Source: Salvator merianae (lineage: Eukaryota > Chordata > Lepidosauria > Squamata > Teiidae). Taken from it: a DNA stretch of 64,000 nt. The number at the start of each line of letters is the position of its first letter. Position 1 is the stretch's first letter. Below, in pieces: positions 12,601-27,600 of the stretch. The stretch covers positions 104,131,531-104,195,530 of the forward strand of contig QVOM02000112.1 of the NCBI GenBank assembly GCA_003586115.2, in the 5' to 3' direction. Under the pieces are notes generated by a model that worked only from the letters and a program-made list of their open reading frames with translations, had not been told where the DNA came from and did not search any database. A program made the translations under genes and the position numbers.

Positions 12601-15600
12601 TATCCCATACCCCTTCTGCCTTTTTGTTTTCATATTCTTTTATAAACAAGAAAAACAAAAAGCAATCACACAAAAAAAGAAGACTCCCCAAGCCATTTGT
12701 GAGCTCTCAGCAGCTGTTAGCCTGAACATGACTGCAACCTCATTTGCTTTGTTTAGATTTTAGCGTGTAGGCTGCTGTCTTGAGCTGCTGAACCCAGTTA
12801 AAGTTTCTGATGATCATGATGACTCTCCGTGACTTCCCAGTAGACACCAGGATATGCAAAGAGTCCCTGGAGTTTCAGATCGTCGGCCACTGTGTTGAGT
12901 TGCTCAGTCTAGTAGCAACTGAACTCCTGATCACAGTGACTCTCTTCCCAGCAGGCACTTTTTCATAATCTGAAGATGCTGTACCTCTTATTTAGTATTT
13001 TTAATTTAAGAACATAAGATCTTAAATCAGGCCATAGTCCATTTATTCCAGCATCCTGTCTCGCACAGTAGCCCACCAGTGGCTCACTAATTTAATTAAT
13101 TTAAAGATATTTATTTGCTTATTTAAATTATTTTTATATTGCTTCCCATCATGATATCTCAGAATGGTTTACCAAAACAAACAGAAATCAGAAAAGCAAG
13201 AACAAACCAACCCCAACCCCCTAAATCTTAAGGTATTATGGTTAAATAAAATACAATTAAAGCATTTAAAAACAGTGGGTGGGAAGGAACCATTCACACT
13301 GGAAAGATCTGGGTGAAGAAAAGTGTCTTCAATTGGCACCTGAAAGTTGATAATGTAGGTGCTCCACAGATGTCAGAAGGAAGAACATTCCAAGGATAGG
13401 TGCTACCACAGAGCAGGCCCATCTGTGGGTAACCACGAGATGGACACCCATTTAGCTTGAACTATTCATGACAGAAACTCTCTGAATGATCTTGGAACTG
13501 CTGGACTGCTCTCGGTACACAGCATTCGCACCTACTTCCTGGTGCGAATGCTGCAGGCAGCAACTGCAGCTATGCACTCATGCACCGCATCCCCAGTCAC
13601 CATGGCAGTGGCTAGAGGTTTCTATGGCTGCTGTCATGGCGGGCAGCCAGCATTCTCACTCCAAATGCTGGAAACCCTGTTCCAGGTTGTTCCAACCCTT
13701 GCAGTGTGGATGGCCGCCACACCACGGAGACTGTTCCACCTTGGAATGTTCAGAATCAGACAATCCAAGGTGGAAGGTGTGAAAAGGCCCTAAATATGAG
13801 TTTACTAGTGCATGAACAACAGTGGTTAAGCAGTCTCTGTTCAGCTAGGTGTGCAAAGCCAGTAATAGGCAGGCCTAACCACAGAGATCACTTGGGCCTC
13901 CAGTGATAGAGAAGAATCTAGAAAATCAGAACTCAGTTTCGTCTAGATGATCTGCATCTCGTCATGGAGTTGAGTATTGCAGTTTTATCTCACTCACATC
14001 ATTTGTCCTCCATTAAGTCAGTACTGGAGCATACTGTAAATTGATTTAATCCAGTTAGACATCTTAACTGTTTTAATGGCTCAGATCAAAGTCCATCTGG
14101 TCCAACATTCTGTTGTTAGTAGAACTTAGCCAAATGCTTCTGGAGTCTTTAAAAGTGGAACATGAAGGTGACAGGTGTTTCTACTACCTATGCCTATCCC
14201 TAATATATATTCAGAATTCAGCTATTCATACCTAATTTCCATGGGGGTTTTTCCTAGCATGTCTTTAAAAGCATCTGAGCCAGGAATGCAGTTAATCCAA
14301 GCCAGCAATGCTAAGAGACATTTCCTTAAATTTATTTATGACATTTTCATCAAAATCATTTGGAAGGTTTACAAAAGTTATTAATGGCTGAACTACAAAT
14401 CAAGCAACCTACACTAACAATAATATCCACACATTGAATGTAAAACCATAGAAAACCTTCATGAAATTGGAATATAAATGTATCAGTGTCAAAGAATCAC
14501 AAAAGCACAAAAAACTAACATTTAAAAGGGTTGAGTAAGCATCTGAAGGAAGTTGTTGTTTGCTGCTTCTAGGTAAATGACAATTTTAGTGAAATCCTGA
14601 ATGTGAGAATACATTTCTGTGCATTAGAACAATGAGAAAGCTATAAACTATTTCATTTCTTTCATCCACTAGTAAAAATATGATTTGACTAACATTCTCC
14701 TTCTAGTATTTTTACCTTCAGCTGTACTGAAACATAGTATTTTCTACAGATATGATATAAGCACCTTGTCAAAAATTAGTTTCCCCATTCACATTCCACT
14801 CCCATCTAGGAGAAACAATTTAATTATCAATCTGATTTAATTTATACCTCAGTCTTTCAGCTTGAGAACTCTCAAGGTAGGCTACAGAATGTAAAATAAT
14901 CAAAAACTGAAAGGAATTGGTTTTTTCCTACTCCCTTCAGGCAAAATGGTTTTTGGAGACCTCTGTGGTGGCAGATGGAGGAGAGAAGGTTCTCCACTGT
15001 GTCTGAATTTGTTCCCTCCTTGTCACCAGCTAAATACTGCACTGCCAACTTCCAGCTGCAGTGACCTTACGTAGCTTCCCCAACATCTGGAAATTTTGAG
15101 AGGAAGCGAGATCTTATCAGGGAGGAAAAGAGCTTTTCCTCTCTTGCTTCCTACTATGGACTGTGTCTTGCCAGCCACTTGTTAGTATCCCATTCATAGC
15201 ATTTGTCTGTAGGCATTTGTGCCTTGACGGTCTGGCCACCTCCAGACGTTCAATTTTTATCCTGTTTTTTTGCAAGATTCTGGAGTAAAGCGCCTCCGGA
15301 ATTATCACATGTTGCCCAGATGGCAGGGCAACAGCATGTGGAAAGTGGAAGCTATTATTGATGTAGATGCTTGATCCCATGATGGCATGATGCGTACATC
15401 TGGGTATTTTGGTGATGCGACATACTCAGAAGTGCGCAGTTGCCACCCTTTGCACATGCGTGGATGCCATGTTTGGCTGGGTTTGGCCCCACATGTGTGG
15501 TGGCTATACCCAAGATGGCGGATCATGCAAGCAAGTGTCCAGACAAAATAAGTGCTCTCATATTTTAGGTAAAACCCAGTTTGGGAGTTGATTTTATTGT

Positions 15601-18600
15601 AATAACATTATTGCAGGATGTCACCCTCATATCCCAAGGATATGTTGGGATTGCTGTGGACACGTGTAGCAATCCCAACACAGTCCTGGGATAATCCTGG
15701 GATTTATACCCTGTCTGGTTGCAGCCTCTGTTTTTAAAAGTACCTTCTATTGAATCCTTCCACATTGGGGATGATGCTGGTTACTGCAGTAGCACACATT
15801 ACTTGAAACACCTACCAAACAGTGGAAGTTGTCTTCCCTTGAAAAAGACTTCAAGCCAAAACATGTTGGGTTACTAAAGGATTACTCTATTTACCTCTTT
15901 TTGTGTTTTGGTAGTTGCTTCCCGTATTTTGCATCTTATGTACTGCAGTTGTACAGCCACCTTCCAAGCAGCGCCACTAACCTTTGAAAAGTCTTCTTCC
16001 TTGTATGTTTTGGGAGCATGTGTATCAGAGTTATAACTTCTCCCGATTCACCTCCAGAATTATTTTTTCTGTAAGGCGATTAGTGTGTATCATGCTTTAC
16101 AGTGGGATATCACCTGTTTCAGATCTAAGAGCCCATTCTGTGTTGGGTCACTTTTGCAGACTACAGGCAAGGAGGCAGGACAGAAACAGATCCAAAACGA
16201 TACTCTGTAAAACCTGCAGCAACAGGTAGTTACTTTGTGCCCCTACCCATTTTCTGCTGGAGCAGAGGTTCATTCAGTGTGGCTATTGCCAAGGAATGAT
16301 GGGAGTTATAGTTCAGTAACATCAGGATGCTGCTTTGCGGAGACCCAAAGGACAAACCTCTTACCTGTTAACAACTTGATATTTGATAGAAGGAAGCAAC
16401 AGAGGAAGACGATGGAAACAGAGGTGAAATGGAAGAATATATCATGAGTTACTTTAGCATGCATGTAGACTTGGAGAAGACATTGGACCACACCTCACTT
16501 TTGCCTACCCAAACTAATTATCAGAGTGGATTTGCACCAACACTCACTTCCTGCGGCCAATTTCAAGGCATTGTTCCCCAGTGTGCCAGTATGTTGTATA
16601 TTGAAAGTAATGCTGTGCATATCACATCTGTACTTTCTGTGACCTTCTCGGCTGGATGTAACCTTATAGTTAGTTTGTCAACCTACAGCAAACTTCCTGG
16701 TTTTGTTGCCTGTCTGGAACAGGCTGTAAACACCATGAATCTAGCACATTATGTTTGGTTTGACAGAACATAGGTTTACAAGCATGGTTTTCATTTCATT
16801 TCCTGTGCAACATGTCTGGTGGGCTTTTGTGTTGTTATCCAGCAGTCTCCTCTGCTGAAAACATTGTATTTTATTCTCTAAAATACATTATTCTGTTTTT
16901 AATTTGGGCAGCAACCCACCAACCACCAAGTTTACCAGAAGGTGAGATCACGACCATTGAAATTCATCGGTCCAATCCTTATATTGAGCTGGGGATCAGC
17001 ATAGTGGGTGGCAATGAAACACCTTTGATCAACATTGTTATTCAAGAGGTTTATCGCGATGGGATTATTGCCAGAGATGGAAGGCTCCTTGCTGGAGACC
17101 AAATACTGCAAGTAGGTATCTAATTATATATTCTCCTCAAACTGTGTCTGTCCGGTCTGTGAAGCATTATATCAAACAGTGGGTGAGTGGGAGTACCATC
17201 ATTTCCTGGCAGTAATTCGGAATTCTCTGTTCTGGGTGAATGCAAGTCTAGCAATTTCTAATAGGAAAACATTATTATTCTGGCAAAGTAGGTTTTGCTT
17301 TTTCAGGGCTAAAACCAGTGATTTACATGGCTCTTGGGTTTTTCACTCCATAACTATTTACGGCACTATTTTAAATAGGCAAGACAGACTGAATATTTTG
17401 TCTGTCTTTTATAAGTGATGTGAAATGCTTCTATTGCCAGTAGCTCTGTCCTGAGAGGTTATTCTTGGATAAGATGTTAACATACTTTACCTAGCACAGC
17501 AATATATATTACTATAGATCATTTATATAGCTTGTTTCCCCCTTAGTGTATAGACTTTATTCTCATTTCCTATCTCATTGATCTTAACAGCCACTAGGAA
17601 GAAATAAGGTAGAAACCAAGGTTTGACAAAATTGTAACTTATTATATGTGATCATCCAAACCCTTTCCAGTAAAAATGAACATTTTTCTCTGTCTCCCTC
17701 TCCCTCTTTGTGTTGGGGAGGAGACATTTGCAGAATGAGCAAGCTTAATGAGCAAGAGTAGCTGCCTATATTCCTTAACAGGAGCACTCCACTCTGCAGT
17801 ACTGGTTGTAAGCCCACTTGTATTTTGTAATTCTTTTAATCAAAACCTAGGGTGCAATCAGACACAGTTAATGAGATGTTCTCTGGGCAAATTTGAGGCT
17901 GTAAAAACAGACATAAAGTCCCTAAAATTGTCTTACCCTGTCCCGAAGCCTGGCAATGGATGCCCCTTCCTCATACTGGTTAAACAGCACCGAGAGAAAC
18001 TCTTTCATGTAGTCTCACTGGGCAGGGAGTTTCATAAGCGCAGAGGAGGGAAATGTAGCCAACTACAGCATGTAAACAAATGCTGCTGGTGAGTGACCAA
18101 TCAGGGCCACAGGAGGCTGGGTATAAAAGTGGTCAATCACTGGCAAGCACTCATTGTCAAGAAAGCATTGCCAGACTTCAAGGCAAACAAAGAGCAAAGT
18201 CTGGAAAAATTAGGTAGACTCATTTGTTTAACTGTTTGAATGCCTTTTTTTGTACTTCTACGAAAGGGATGGTTTTTCTCAAATGGATGACTGAAAAAAC
18301 CATGTCTGATCACACCTTTAGTATGTGAAAAAAGGCAGAGGTGGAATTCTGAGTAGAGCCACTTTTTACTGCAAGATGTTGATGCAGGTCAGTTCTTGTA
18401 TTTTTCTCATTCATTTTTTTCAGGTGAATAATGTCGATATCAGCAATGTGTCCCATAATTACGCAAGGGCCATCCTTTCTCAGCCTTGCACAGTGCTACA
18501 CCTCACTGTACTCCGAGAGAGAAGGTTTGGGAGCCGAACTTACAACCACAGTGATACTCCTCCCCAACGTGAGGAGAGCTTCCATGTGACCCTGCATAAA

Positions 18601-21600
18601 AGAGATTCCAGTGAGCAGCTTGGCATCAAGCTGGTGCGCCGAACAGATGAGCCAGGGGTGTTTATACTCGACCTCTTGGAAGGGGGTCTAGCTGCTCAGG
18701 ATGGTCGGCTCTGTAGCAATGACAAGGTATTGGCTATCAATGGGCATGACTTAAAGCATGGCACACCAGAATTGGCAGCTCAGATTATTCAGGTAGGTTT
18801 AAATTAGATCCGATAGCGTGATAGTGCAGTCAAAAGCTCTACATGGTCTCAAGGCTATGCAAGTTACAAAATTCAAATAAACAAAAGCTTATCACAGAAA
18901 GACTAAATACACAGGAGATGGGGAATCTGTGGTCCTCGAGAGGTTGGAATGATGTGTGATGGTTTTTGCCACGCCCTGAAAGAATGATCCATTAGTAGAA
19001 GCTGTTTTTGTACAGGACAGAATCAATAATACATGTCACCAAATCCAAAGGACAGATATGAAGGAACAGATTATGGATTTGGAGTGTTACCCCTTCTAAG
19101 GCTAAGACTGTAGTTGGTAACTTTTGTCACACAGTTTTATCATGACTTACACAGGCAGTACCTCTTTGATCTACTTCCCACACATACTGGTCCAGCATCA
19201 GTAGACATGCAGCTAAGACTGTATCTGCACATTTGGACCTGTCTCCCTGTTCATGTCCTCATGCATAGGTTTTCAACACAGGCTTTGTTGTTCTCATACC
19301 ACTGACCAGTGAAACTGCTTTTCCTGGTCTCCCATTGTGGAGGCATGACCTGAATTTCATACATCTAATCAATGTTAAAGAGACTTCTTCTCAATTGAGG
19401 AGCAGCCACCTTCTCTCAGAACAGATTGTGAGAGCTGATACTAGTTTAGCTAAGCACTGATTTCTCCTAGAGTCTTCCTGGGCCTGCTGACCTGCAGGTC
19501 CCTGATATCCTTGTATATCCTTTCCTTTGGCTGTACTGAATGGTGTTAATAGAAATAAAGAGCAACAGGTTTCTTCTCCCATCAGATTTGGGTTGGCCCA
19601 AAGGATGTAGGGTAACAGGCCAAAGGAACCAGCATGTGGACTAAAATGGAGTTCAGATATACCACATAACTGCTGCTGAGGGTTAGTTCAATTTAATTTA
19701 GTTTATTATTTGCATTTGTAGCTTATGGAGGACCATGATGGAGCTGGTCTTTCATTAGAGTTCATGGAAAGACTGATGCTCCTGTCTCTTTTTGTCTTCT
19801 ATCACCTGATGAAATGCCTACTAGATAGCAGTATGATTTATGTGTCCCATATTTTATCCTTCCTAGGATTGGTCTACACATGTAATCTCAAGTGTCTGGG
19901 GAGCAAATGTTTAACACACGCACTTCTTCAGTTTTTCTTTCCCCATATTGACTCTTAATGCCCGATTTTTACATGTGACTCTGGTTCTTGCATGGAAGTT
20001 CCCAGCCACGTACATCATGGCAGAATCACTGCCAGGGAAATATAGATGATACCAATAGTTGCAAATTGGCAGTGCATAATTTCTATCTCTCCAAAATTGG
20101 TTAGCAGTACAAACAACTAATATGGGAAAGTGAAACCAATCACACACCACTGCCTTGCTGCTGCCATCACCAGTTCCACCCTTGCATGCTGCGAAGTTTT
20201 TCTGAAAATGTCTGATTTCAAGTTCTGTGCCGTTGCCAGCTCCATAAGAGCAGCAGTTCTTTGTATAAACCTAAAGGGCGCCCAGAGATCCCATTTGTAA
20301 AGAGGATCCAGGGGACTGGAGAAGAAGGAAGAGTTAGTGATTGGAGGTAAAAATTAGCCTCTCTTTATGTTACTGATGTTCAGTATTCTAAATAAAATAA
20401 AATCCACTTTTCTCAAAAAAAGAAATGACAGTTTACCAGATACCATAAAAAGTGTCAGATAGTGTAAATAGATATTTGCATAAGTGTAACAATGTTTAGA
20501 GCAGGAATTTAGTAAATTCATAATCTACAAGTGCGAATGCCTTACGAGGTGTCATCTTTCCCAGTTTCGGCGTGTGTGGATATTAGAATTAAGCTTGCAA
20601 TATGATTTTGAATGTTTTTGGTTCTTGGAAGTTGCTGGGGTACTAGAAGTAATACTGATTCTTCTGCTCACTCTTCGTGTTTGATGCGTTTTCCACAGGC
20701 CAGTGGAGAGAGAGTGAGCCTAACCATTTCCAGACCAGCCAAGTCACAGATTGTGAGCATTCTCAGAGATGGAGGGACTCACCCTGTTAGTCAACAGCAG
20801 GCACATCAACTCTATCACAGTAACAGACCCAGTCCACATAAGGTACGTTTGAGGTCTTTGAAAGTTTGTGATCAATGAAAGAAGGCTGATTAATTCATTA
20901 GTAGCAAAGGTGGACAAACACCTCTTTCTACGTACTTCTGAATGGTAATTGTTGGGGATCATGAGTGAGGGCACTGCTTAGCTACTGATTTATTTTATAT
21001 ATTGTCTTTATGATACATCCCAGTTACCTGTTACAGCCAGTCAACAGGTAACTCTTCATCTGTTTCCGTACTCACCTTGCATGGAGCAGTTTAACTATTC
21101 AACTCCAGCCTGCTCCAGACCAAGTGTAGCAGATTCTGTCCATATCGTGAGAGTGGGGACATTATCCATACCAGACCAATACTGGCAGCAATTTAGAGGC
21201 ACCATACCTTTTCTGGTCCATGGAACTGACTCCCTGCCAAAGCACTACCCATCCCTGCCAGAGACTGGTCCAGGTCCCATCACTCATATGTTGTGTCTGG
21301 TGCACAAGGGCAGACACAGTTTTTAAAGGTAGCATGCCTACCTCTGTGTGTAAGTTTTGAAAATAATCTTTGAAGCTGGCAGTGTTTTCCTTGTTTCAGA
21401 CCAGGTATGGAAAAGCCAATGCCTGGATTGGAACAGACATCATTAGTATGGTTATAGATCTCTTCAAACATGTCTACAGCTAGTCCAATGTGGACAAACT
21501 GTATTAGGCAGCCATTTTGGTTCTGTCTACTGACCAAGTGCAAAAACAGGCTTCCTTTATCAACATATAAACAGGTGCAGAAGGCTCATCAGCATTGGGA

Positions 21601-24600
21601 TCTGCTGGATTCCAGAAAAGTATTCCATCTGAATTAGGTCAGGTCCCCCAACCCTGAACCTTTAACTTACCTGTTTCTTCAAGAACAGGAAGGTACAGTT
21701 TTCAGGGAGGACAAAGCAGTTCGAAAAAGCTAAAGCACTTTATAGCAAACCAAGCTTTTCCAGTCTCTGTCTTTGAGGCAGCCCTACTGTTAGGCCAGTT
21801 AGACAACTGCCTAGGGACTCACAATGGATAGGGTTCCCTGGTCTATTTCCTGAAATAAGATGCACTAGGCCCGTTGCAGGGCAGGAGAAGCAGAGCCATT
21901 TTGCAGATTGCCTGGCTTTTCATTTTGATCTTGGGATCAGTCAGGAGCCATAACTCTTCATAGCAGTGACATATATTTGATCACTGCCTTCCTCTAAGGG
22001 CTTTCATATATGACTTGCTTAGGGCCTTATTAAAGCTAGGGCTCTTGAGGAGATGAGTAAGTTAAAGGTCCCAGGTGGAGGGTGTCATGATTGTTTCATG
22101 GCATGTTGGAGAATCTGGAAAAGTCCTTATCCCAGTTGACACAGGATGAATCTCTGTAGTTGACAATGGAACCAGGAGAGACTCATCAACAGGTCTGGAG
22201 GAATGGATAGGGATATACGAGAAGGTAACCTAGTTTTTTTGTATATGCCTTAAAAGTGACTTGGTAAGGAATTGGCAGCCAGAGTAGTTCCTTAAATAGC
22301 CATCTAGCATGCTTGCTATAGGTAGCTCCTTATTTTATTTGTGGTTTTGAAAAGCACTTGAAGACAACTGAAGGCGTATTATGCAAATGTTTATTCTTCT
22401 AACTCTACAGGCAACTATGTGTTTGTCCCAGCTATTTTATTCATAACCATTCAAAGCAGTATATGGGTCTCCCTAGTAAGTTTTTACTTCTGTGTGATTA
22501 CAATGTCACTAAATAGCCTGGCAGGGGCTGTAGCTCAGTGATAGAGCAAACTACCTGGAAAGCAGAGGGTTGCTGGTTCAATCCCCAGCCCATGCCCAGA
22601 AGTAGGCAATGGCAAACCACTTCTGTATCTCTGCCAAGAAAACTGTACAGCAGTGCCCACTGGGCCACCCATGCACTCAATCAGCAATCAACCATGACTC
22701 ATTGGAACCCAACAGTGCAACATTCTACATTAACCCTTCATCCCAACCAACCTTAAAGGCATCCCTACATGTAATTTATTGCAGTAGTCCGTTTTGAGGC
22801 TACAAAGGCCCAGATCATTGGTGTCAGGTTTTCCCTGTTCAGGAACAGTCTTAGCTATTGCAGCAGCTGAAATTATAGCTGAAATTGGTAAAAAGTGGTA
22901 ATGCACCCATAACAGCAAATAGCAAATAAATGCATTATTTCAACAGCTGACACAATTGAGGCATCTCTAGAATATCACATCTTTAAACATCCCCTCTTCC
23001 CCCCCCCCCAATGTACTCATCTTTCTTTGTTGTACAGTCTAGCAAAGTAAAAGGAAGAAAACTAAAATGAAATATGTCATGGTTTTAGTTCTTTGTGGTT
23101 TGGAGGTGCAAGGAGACTACATTGTTATAAATGATTAAATATTAGGGATGGGCAAAGGTTTATGCCCTCCCAAGTAAAAGCACTTAGCTGAGGTTTTGTT
23201 GTTTCAGGAAGTAGAGGAAAAGTGAAATTAATGTGAACATGAAGGACAAACCTCCTGCAAGTGATCTTTGTTGGCGCTAGATGACACTTATAAGAGGGTG
23301 CCACCAAGGCAAGGCAAGGTCCAAACCAATGTGGGAAGTCAAGTCAGTGTGGATCCTTGTCACCATAATTTCCATTTATAGCACTATCCAGGGCCAACAG
23401 GGAGGTGGCTGTAGCTCAGTTGTAGAGCTAACTGCCTGGAAAGCAGAGGGTCGCCAGTTCAATCCCCAGCCCATCCCCAGAAGTAGGCAATGGCACACCG
23501 CTTCTGTACCTCTGCCAAGAAAACTACATAGAAGTGCCCATGCAGTCAACCAGGAGCCAGACACAACTCAGTGGTACCAACAACAAAGGGCCAACAGGGA
23601 TTTGGTTGCAGGGAGTTTGCTCTTTACAGTGTGACCATTAGTTGCCCTTCCCAACACTTCTGGAAGCAACAAAAGCTCCAGTGCGTGCATTTATTTTGAG
23701 GGAGGGCTGAACCTTAGCATACTCCTATTAGCTATAGTTTTCAGCCTCAGCCTGATTTGAGAGCATGGCCTTCAAAATCAATTTTTTCAAAAATCTTTTT
23801 TTCCAGGATCTTTCCCAGTGTGTCACTTGCCAAGAGAAGCATATTACGGTGAAGAAGGAGCCCCATGAATCCCTGGGCATGACAGTTGCAGGAGGCCGAG
23901 GCAGCAAGAGTGGGGAATTGCCGATATTTGTAACAAGTGTGCAACCTCATGGCTGCCTGGCGAGAGATGGCAGGATCAAAAGAGGTGGGGACAGAACGGG
24001 TAATCAAGGCAGCACATAGCACCGTTCTTTGCTATCTTTGGTGGGAAGTGTTTCCTTGCTCAAGTGCAGCTGAAATTAATAGCAACTCCAATTACCTGGT
24101 GAAGCTCACATTATTTTCCACAGCCTTGGGCAAAATACCTTTACAGTGTGTGGGCCACTAACAACCTTTGGGGCAAAAAACCCCCAGTGTAATTATTGCA
24201 CAGACAAATTAGTATACATTAGTGTAGAAAAGCAACTTCAAGACATATGATTGAATTTGTATATCTTTAATTGTTATAGAATTCAAAGACGTAAGCTGTG
24301 TTAGTCTGGATCAGTGTCAGTATAGCAAGGGGTTCTAGTAGCACCTTAGAGACTAACAAAGAGAAAGAAGTTGGTAGCATGAGATTTCGTAGATTAAGCC
24401 TGCTTCATCAGGTACATCTGATGAAGTAGACTTAGTCTATGAAAGCTCATACTACCAACTTCTTACTCTCTAAGGTGCTACCAGACCCTCTTGCTTTAAT
24501 TGTTATGTTTTCTTTTTCAAGTCAAACTGCCTTTCTCATCAGGACTTTGATGCTTAACCTTATCACCCCCTCCAAGGTTTCTGAGGGCCCAGTCACACCT

Positions 24601-27600
24601 AAGTTTTAATCCAGCTTCAGTCCACTTTTGGATTGAAAGAACATGACTAATCATTTTCTTTCCACATTATCTAATCCAAAGGTGGATTTCCTGAGTCAGA
24701 TAATGCGGAAAGAAGACATCTTATTATTTCACTGATGTGTTCCCTCAGTCTCAAAGTGGACTGAAGCTGGATTAAAACTTAGGTGTGACTGGGCCCTGAA
24801 TGTCATCTTTAAGGGTACCACTGGGGGAAAGGTTCTGCACTTTTCTAAAGCAGTCAAACACATGACCTTTTATATTGGGGAACCAGTGGTGCAAGGACAC
24901 AAACAGTGCCTGGGAAATGTGCTTTTCCCAACAAATATTGGCATCCCAGAGCAGAATGGGAGCTTCTGTCTTTAGTTCAAACCACTGGGTTCCCATGATA
25001 GTAGTAGGAGCAGTGAGGAGCAGAAAACAGAAGCACAAGTCACTACATTTTGCGCCAATTAATGCCCTCTTCCTTCTTACCCAGGTGATGTGCTGATGAA
25101 CATTAATGGCATCGATCTGACCAGTCTAAGTCACAGTGAGGCCGTGGCCATGCTGAAAGCCAGCGCTGCCTCCTCTGTTGTCGCCCTTAAAGCTTTGGAA
25201 GTCCAGATTGCCGAGGAACTGCCACAGGCGAGCGATGAGCAGCCAAGCACCATCAGCGAAAATGAATATGATGCAAGTTGGTCCCCATCGTGGGTAATGT
25301 GGCTAGGACTCCCTAGGTAAACCCAGGCACTTAACTTTTAGACTTCAGATGTCCTCTGATTTTCGCTTGGGTGGGTCTTGGAGCAAACTGCTGAATATTT
25401 TGTCCCAAACTCTCATCAGTGTAAATGAACATATGTAATTTTTTGTATCCTCCTTGTTTTTAATCCCTGCAGCCAATCAATATTAGCCCGATATCTGTAG
25501 GGATTTTTTTTTTTTTTTTTACTTAGGGGGGGTATCCTAAAATAGTAAAACTCTGTACCACATAATAATATTTTTTTTATTTAAAAAAATGCATCTGCAC
25601 TTTCACTCGGCTGTGCTACGCCATCTATACTGATGAGGCTTAAAAACTGGGCTTATCAAGCGTTTGGGTGCATTCACAGGCGGTAAATAAAAGCCCCTCT
25701 GAGGTTGTTTAGAGAGAGCTTAGAGACAGTTTGCAGGTAGGATTATTCACATTCCAGTCTGCCCCTCCCCCCGCTTTCATGCACCTTCTAGGCTAGAAAA
25801 GGTGGATTAGAGATGGGATGAAAACAAGGGCCACACATCACCTTCTCTAAGGTGCTTTGGAGCCACATTTGTTTGCTACATGTGAGTCCAGCCTTGATGG
25901 GATTTTATATCTATTGGTGGTAGGATTTAGCAAGTGGAGACTGGATTGCAGAGGAAGTAGATAAGGGAAAGACAGGGCCTTTGATTAGTCAAAAATTTCT
26001 TATCAGCTTGTCAAATAATGGCTAGCAAAGTAGGTTGGTGGGGAAGAATCAAATGTCCAATATTGTTCTGTCCTATGCCCGCCAAGAAGGTAGGCAGGCA
26101 TTTTTTCATCTTTTTTTCACTTTTTGCTCACGAGATGATGATGATAATGACAAATTATTTTCCTTTCCCTGATTCTAGAGCAGCTGTAATTTTCCATCAG
26201 GTATCAAGAATGAGAGTGTGATCCAAAGCCGCTCCTGACACAATTCATTTTTAGCATTACTGATCTTGGAAAACCAAGGGCAGCCTCATTTTTCCATGGT
26301 GACAGAGCTGTCCTGCCGGAATCAGAAGGCTGCCCAACCTTCCTGATGAGAGAGTGGGCAGGCACACAGTATTCTCACAGCATCTGTTATTTGACTCTCT
26401 AGCGTTAAAATTAAAACATTGATTTTCTTATAACAAAAAAAATCAATTTTAAAAAGCCTCATGCAGTTAGAATTTTAATGTCTATTTGAATTCCAAAAAC
26501 AAATTAACTGGCAGTTATTTTGGAACAATTATAATCTGTCCCCTTTTCTGGAAAAAAAAAATAAGTTACTAATTTTTACAAATGTCAGCTAAGGCTTCCA
26601 TATATATAAGCAAACAATTCATTTAGCACTTCTTTCACTCTGATGCATCATTATCAACCTATGAACAGAAAAGTTTATAAATGATTTTTTAGAAAAGCTC
26701 CTATAAGCAAAAGCAACAGCAGCTAGCAAATAAAGGGCCCAGTCACACCTAAGTTTCAGTCCACTTTTGGATTGAAAGAACACATCACCAAAGTATCTAA
26801 TCTTTTTCTTTCCACATTATCTAACCCAAAGGTGGATATTCTGAGCTAGATAATGCTGACGGAAAATATCTTACTACTTCACTGATGTGTTCTCTCAGTC
26901 TGAAAGTGTACTGAAGCTGGATTAAAATGTAGGTGTGACTGGGCCCGAAGAGTTTATTTTAAACATAGCTGTTAAAGTAAGAGTCTGGTCCATGGAGTTG
27001 GCACTTTTTTGTAGAAAATTCTAGGGCCTTTCTGCAAGGGATGTTGTTCCATGATAAAGAAGGAGTCTAGAGGCCTCCTTCTGCATGCTAGTGCGGGTTA
27101 CTGAAGTCTCTGCCCCCTTCGAGCACACTCTGTCTAGACAGGATAGAGCGTAATCTCGGCTAGGGCACCTGAAATGGCTCCCTAGCTCAGTTTGCTAGTA
27201 GATCTTAACATGGAGGTCTACCAGCATGCTAGGACCAGGTTATGGGACCAGGTATGCAGATGGCATGCCCTCGTAGTCTGATACACCATGGGGGACCCTT
27301 TTTGGTGGCACAACAGAATGCACCGCCAAGATGGGCCCTCTGTGAGTTCCGAAGGCCCTGCCCTGTTCCAGGATTATCTGCCGCTCAGATATTGACCACC
27401 TAAATTGTTTAAATTTAAAAGTAGACCTGATTGATTGTCACCACGTGAGAAAAGTCTGGTATGGGAATTTTTAGTAGGACTTTCTGTGTAATGACACCAA
27501 ACCTGTGGACCACCGTTCCATTAGCTGGCTAAATATTCCACACATTCCAGATTTAAAATGAAATTGAAAACTTACTGCTTTACTGTGATTCATGGAATGC

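Noticed and set aside
22524..22600. tRNA gene with A and B boxes (also at 23404 and other SINE heads)
   Set aside because: The heads resemble tRNA-Ala but lack a foldable acceptor stem and continue into a shared tail of over 100 bases, so they are SINEs.
23985..24019. Read-through of the PDZ3 exon past 23984
   Set aside because: It hits a stop within twelve codons. The donor at 23985 joins in frame to the exon at 25085 and completes the PDZ domain.
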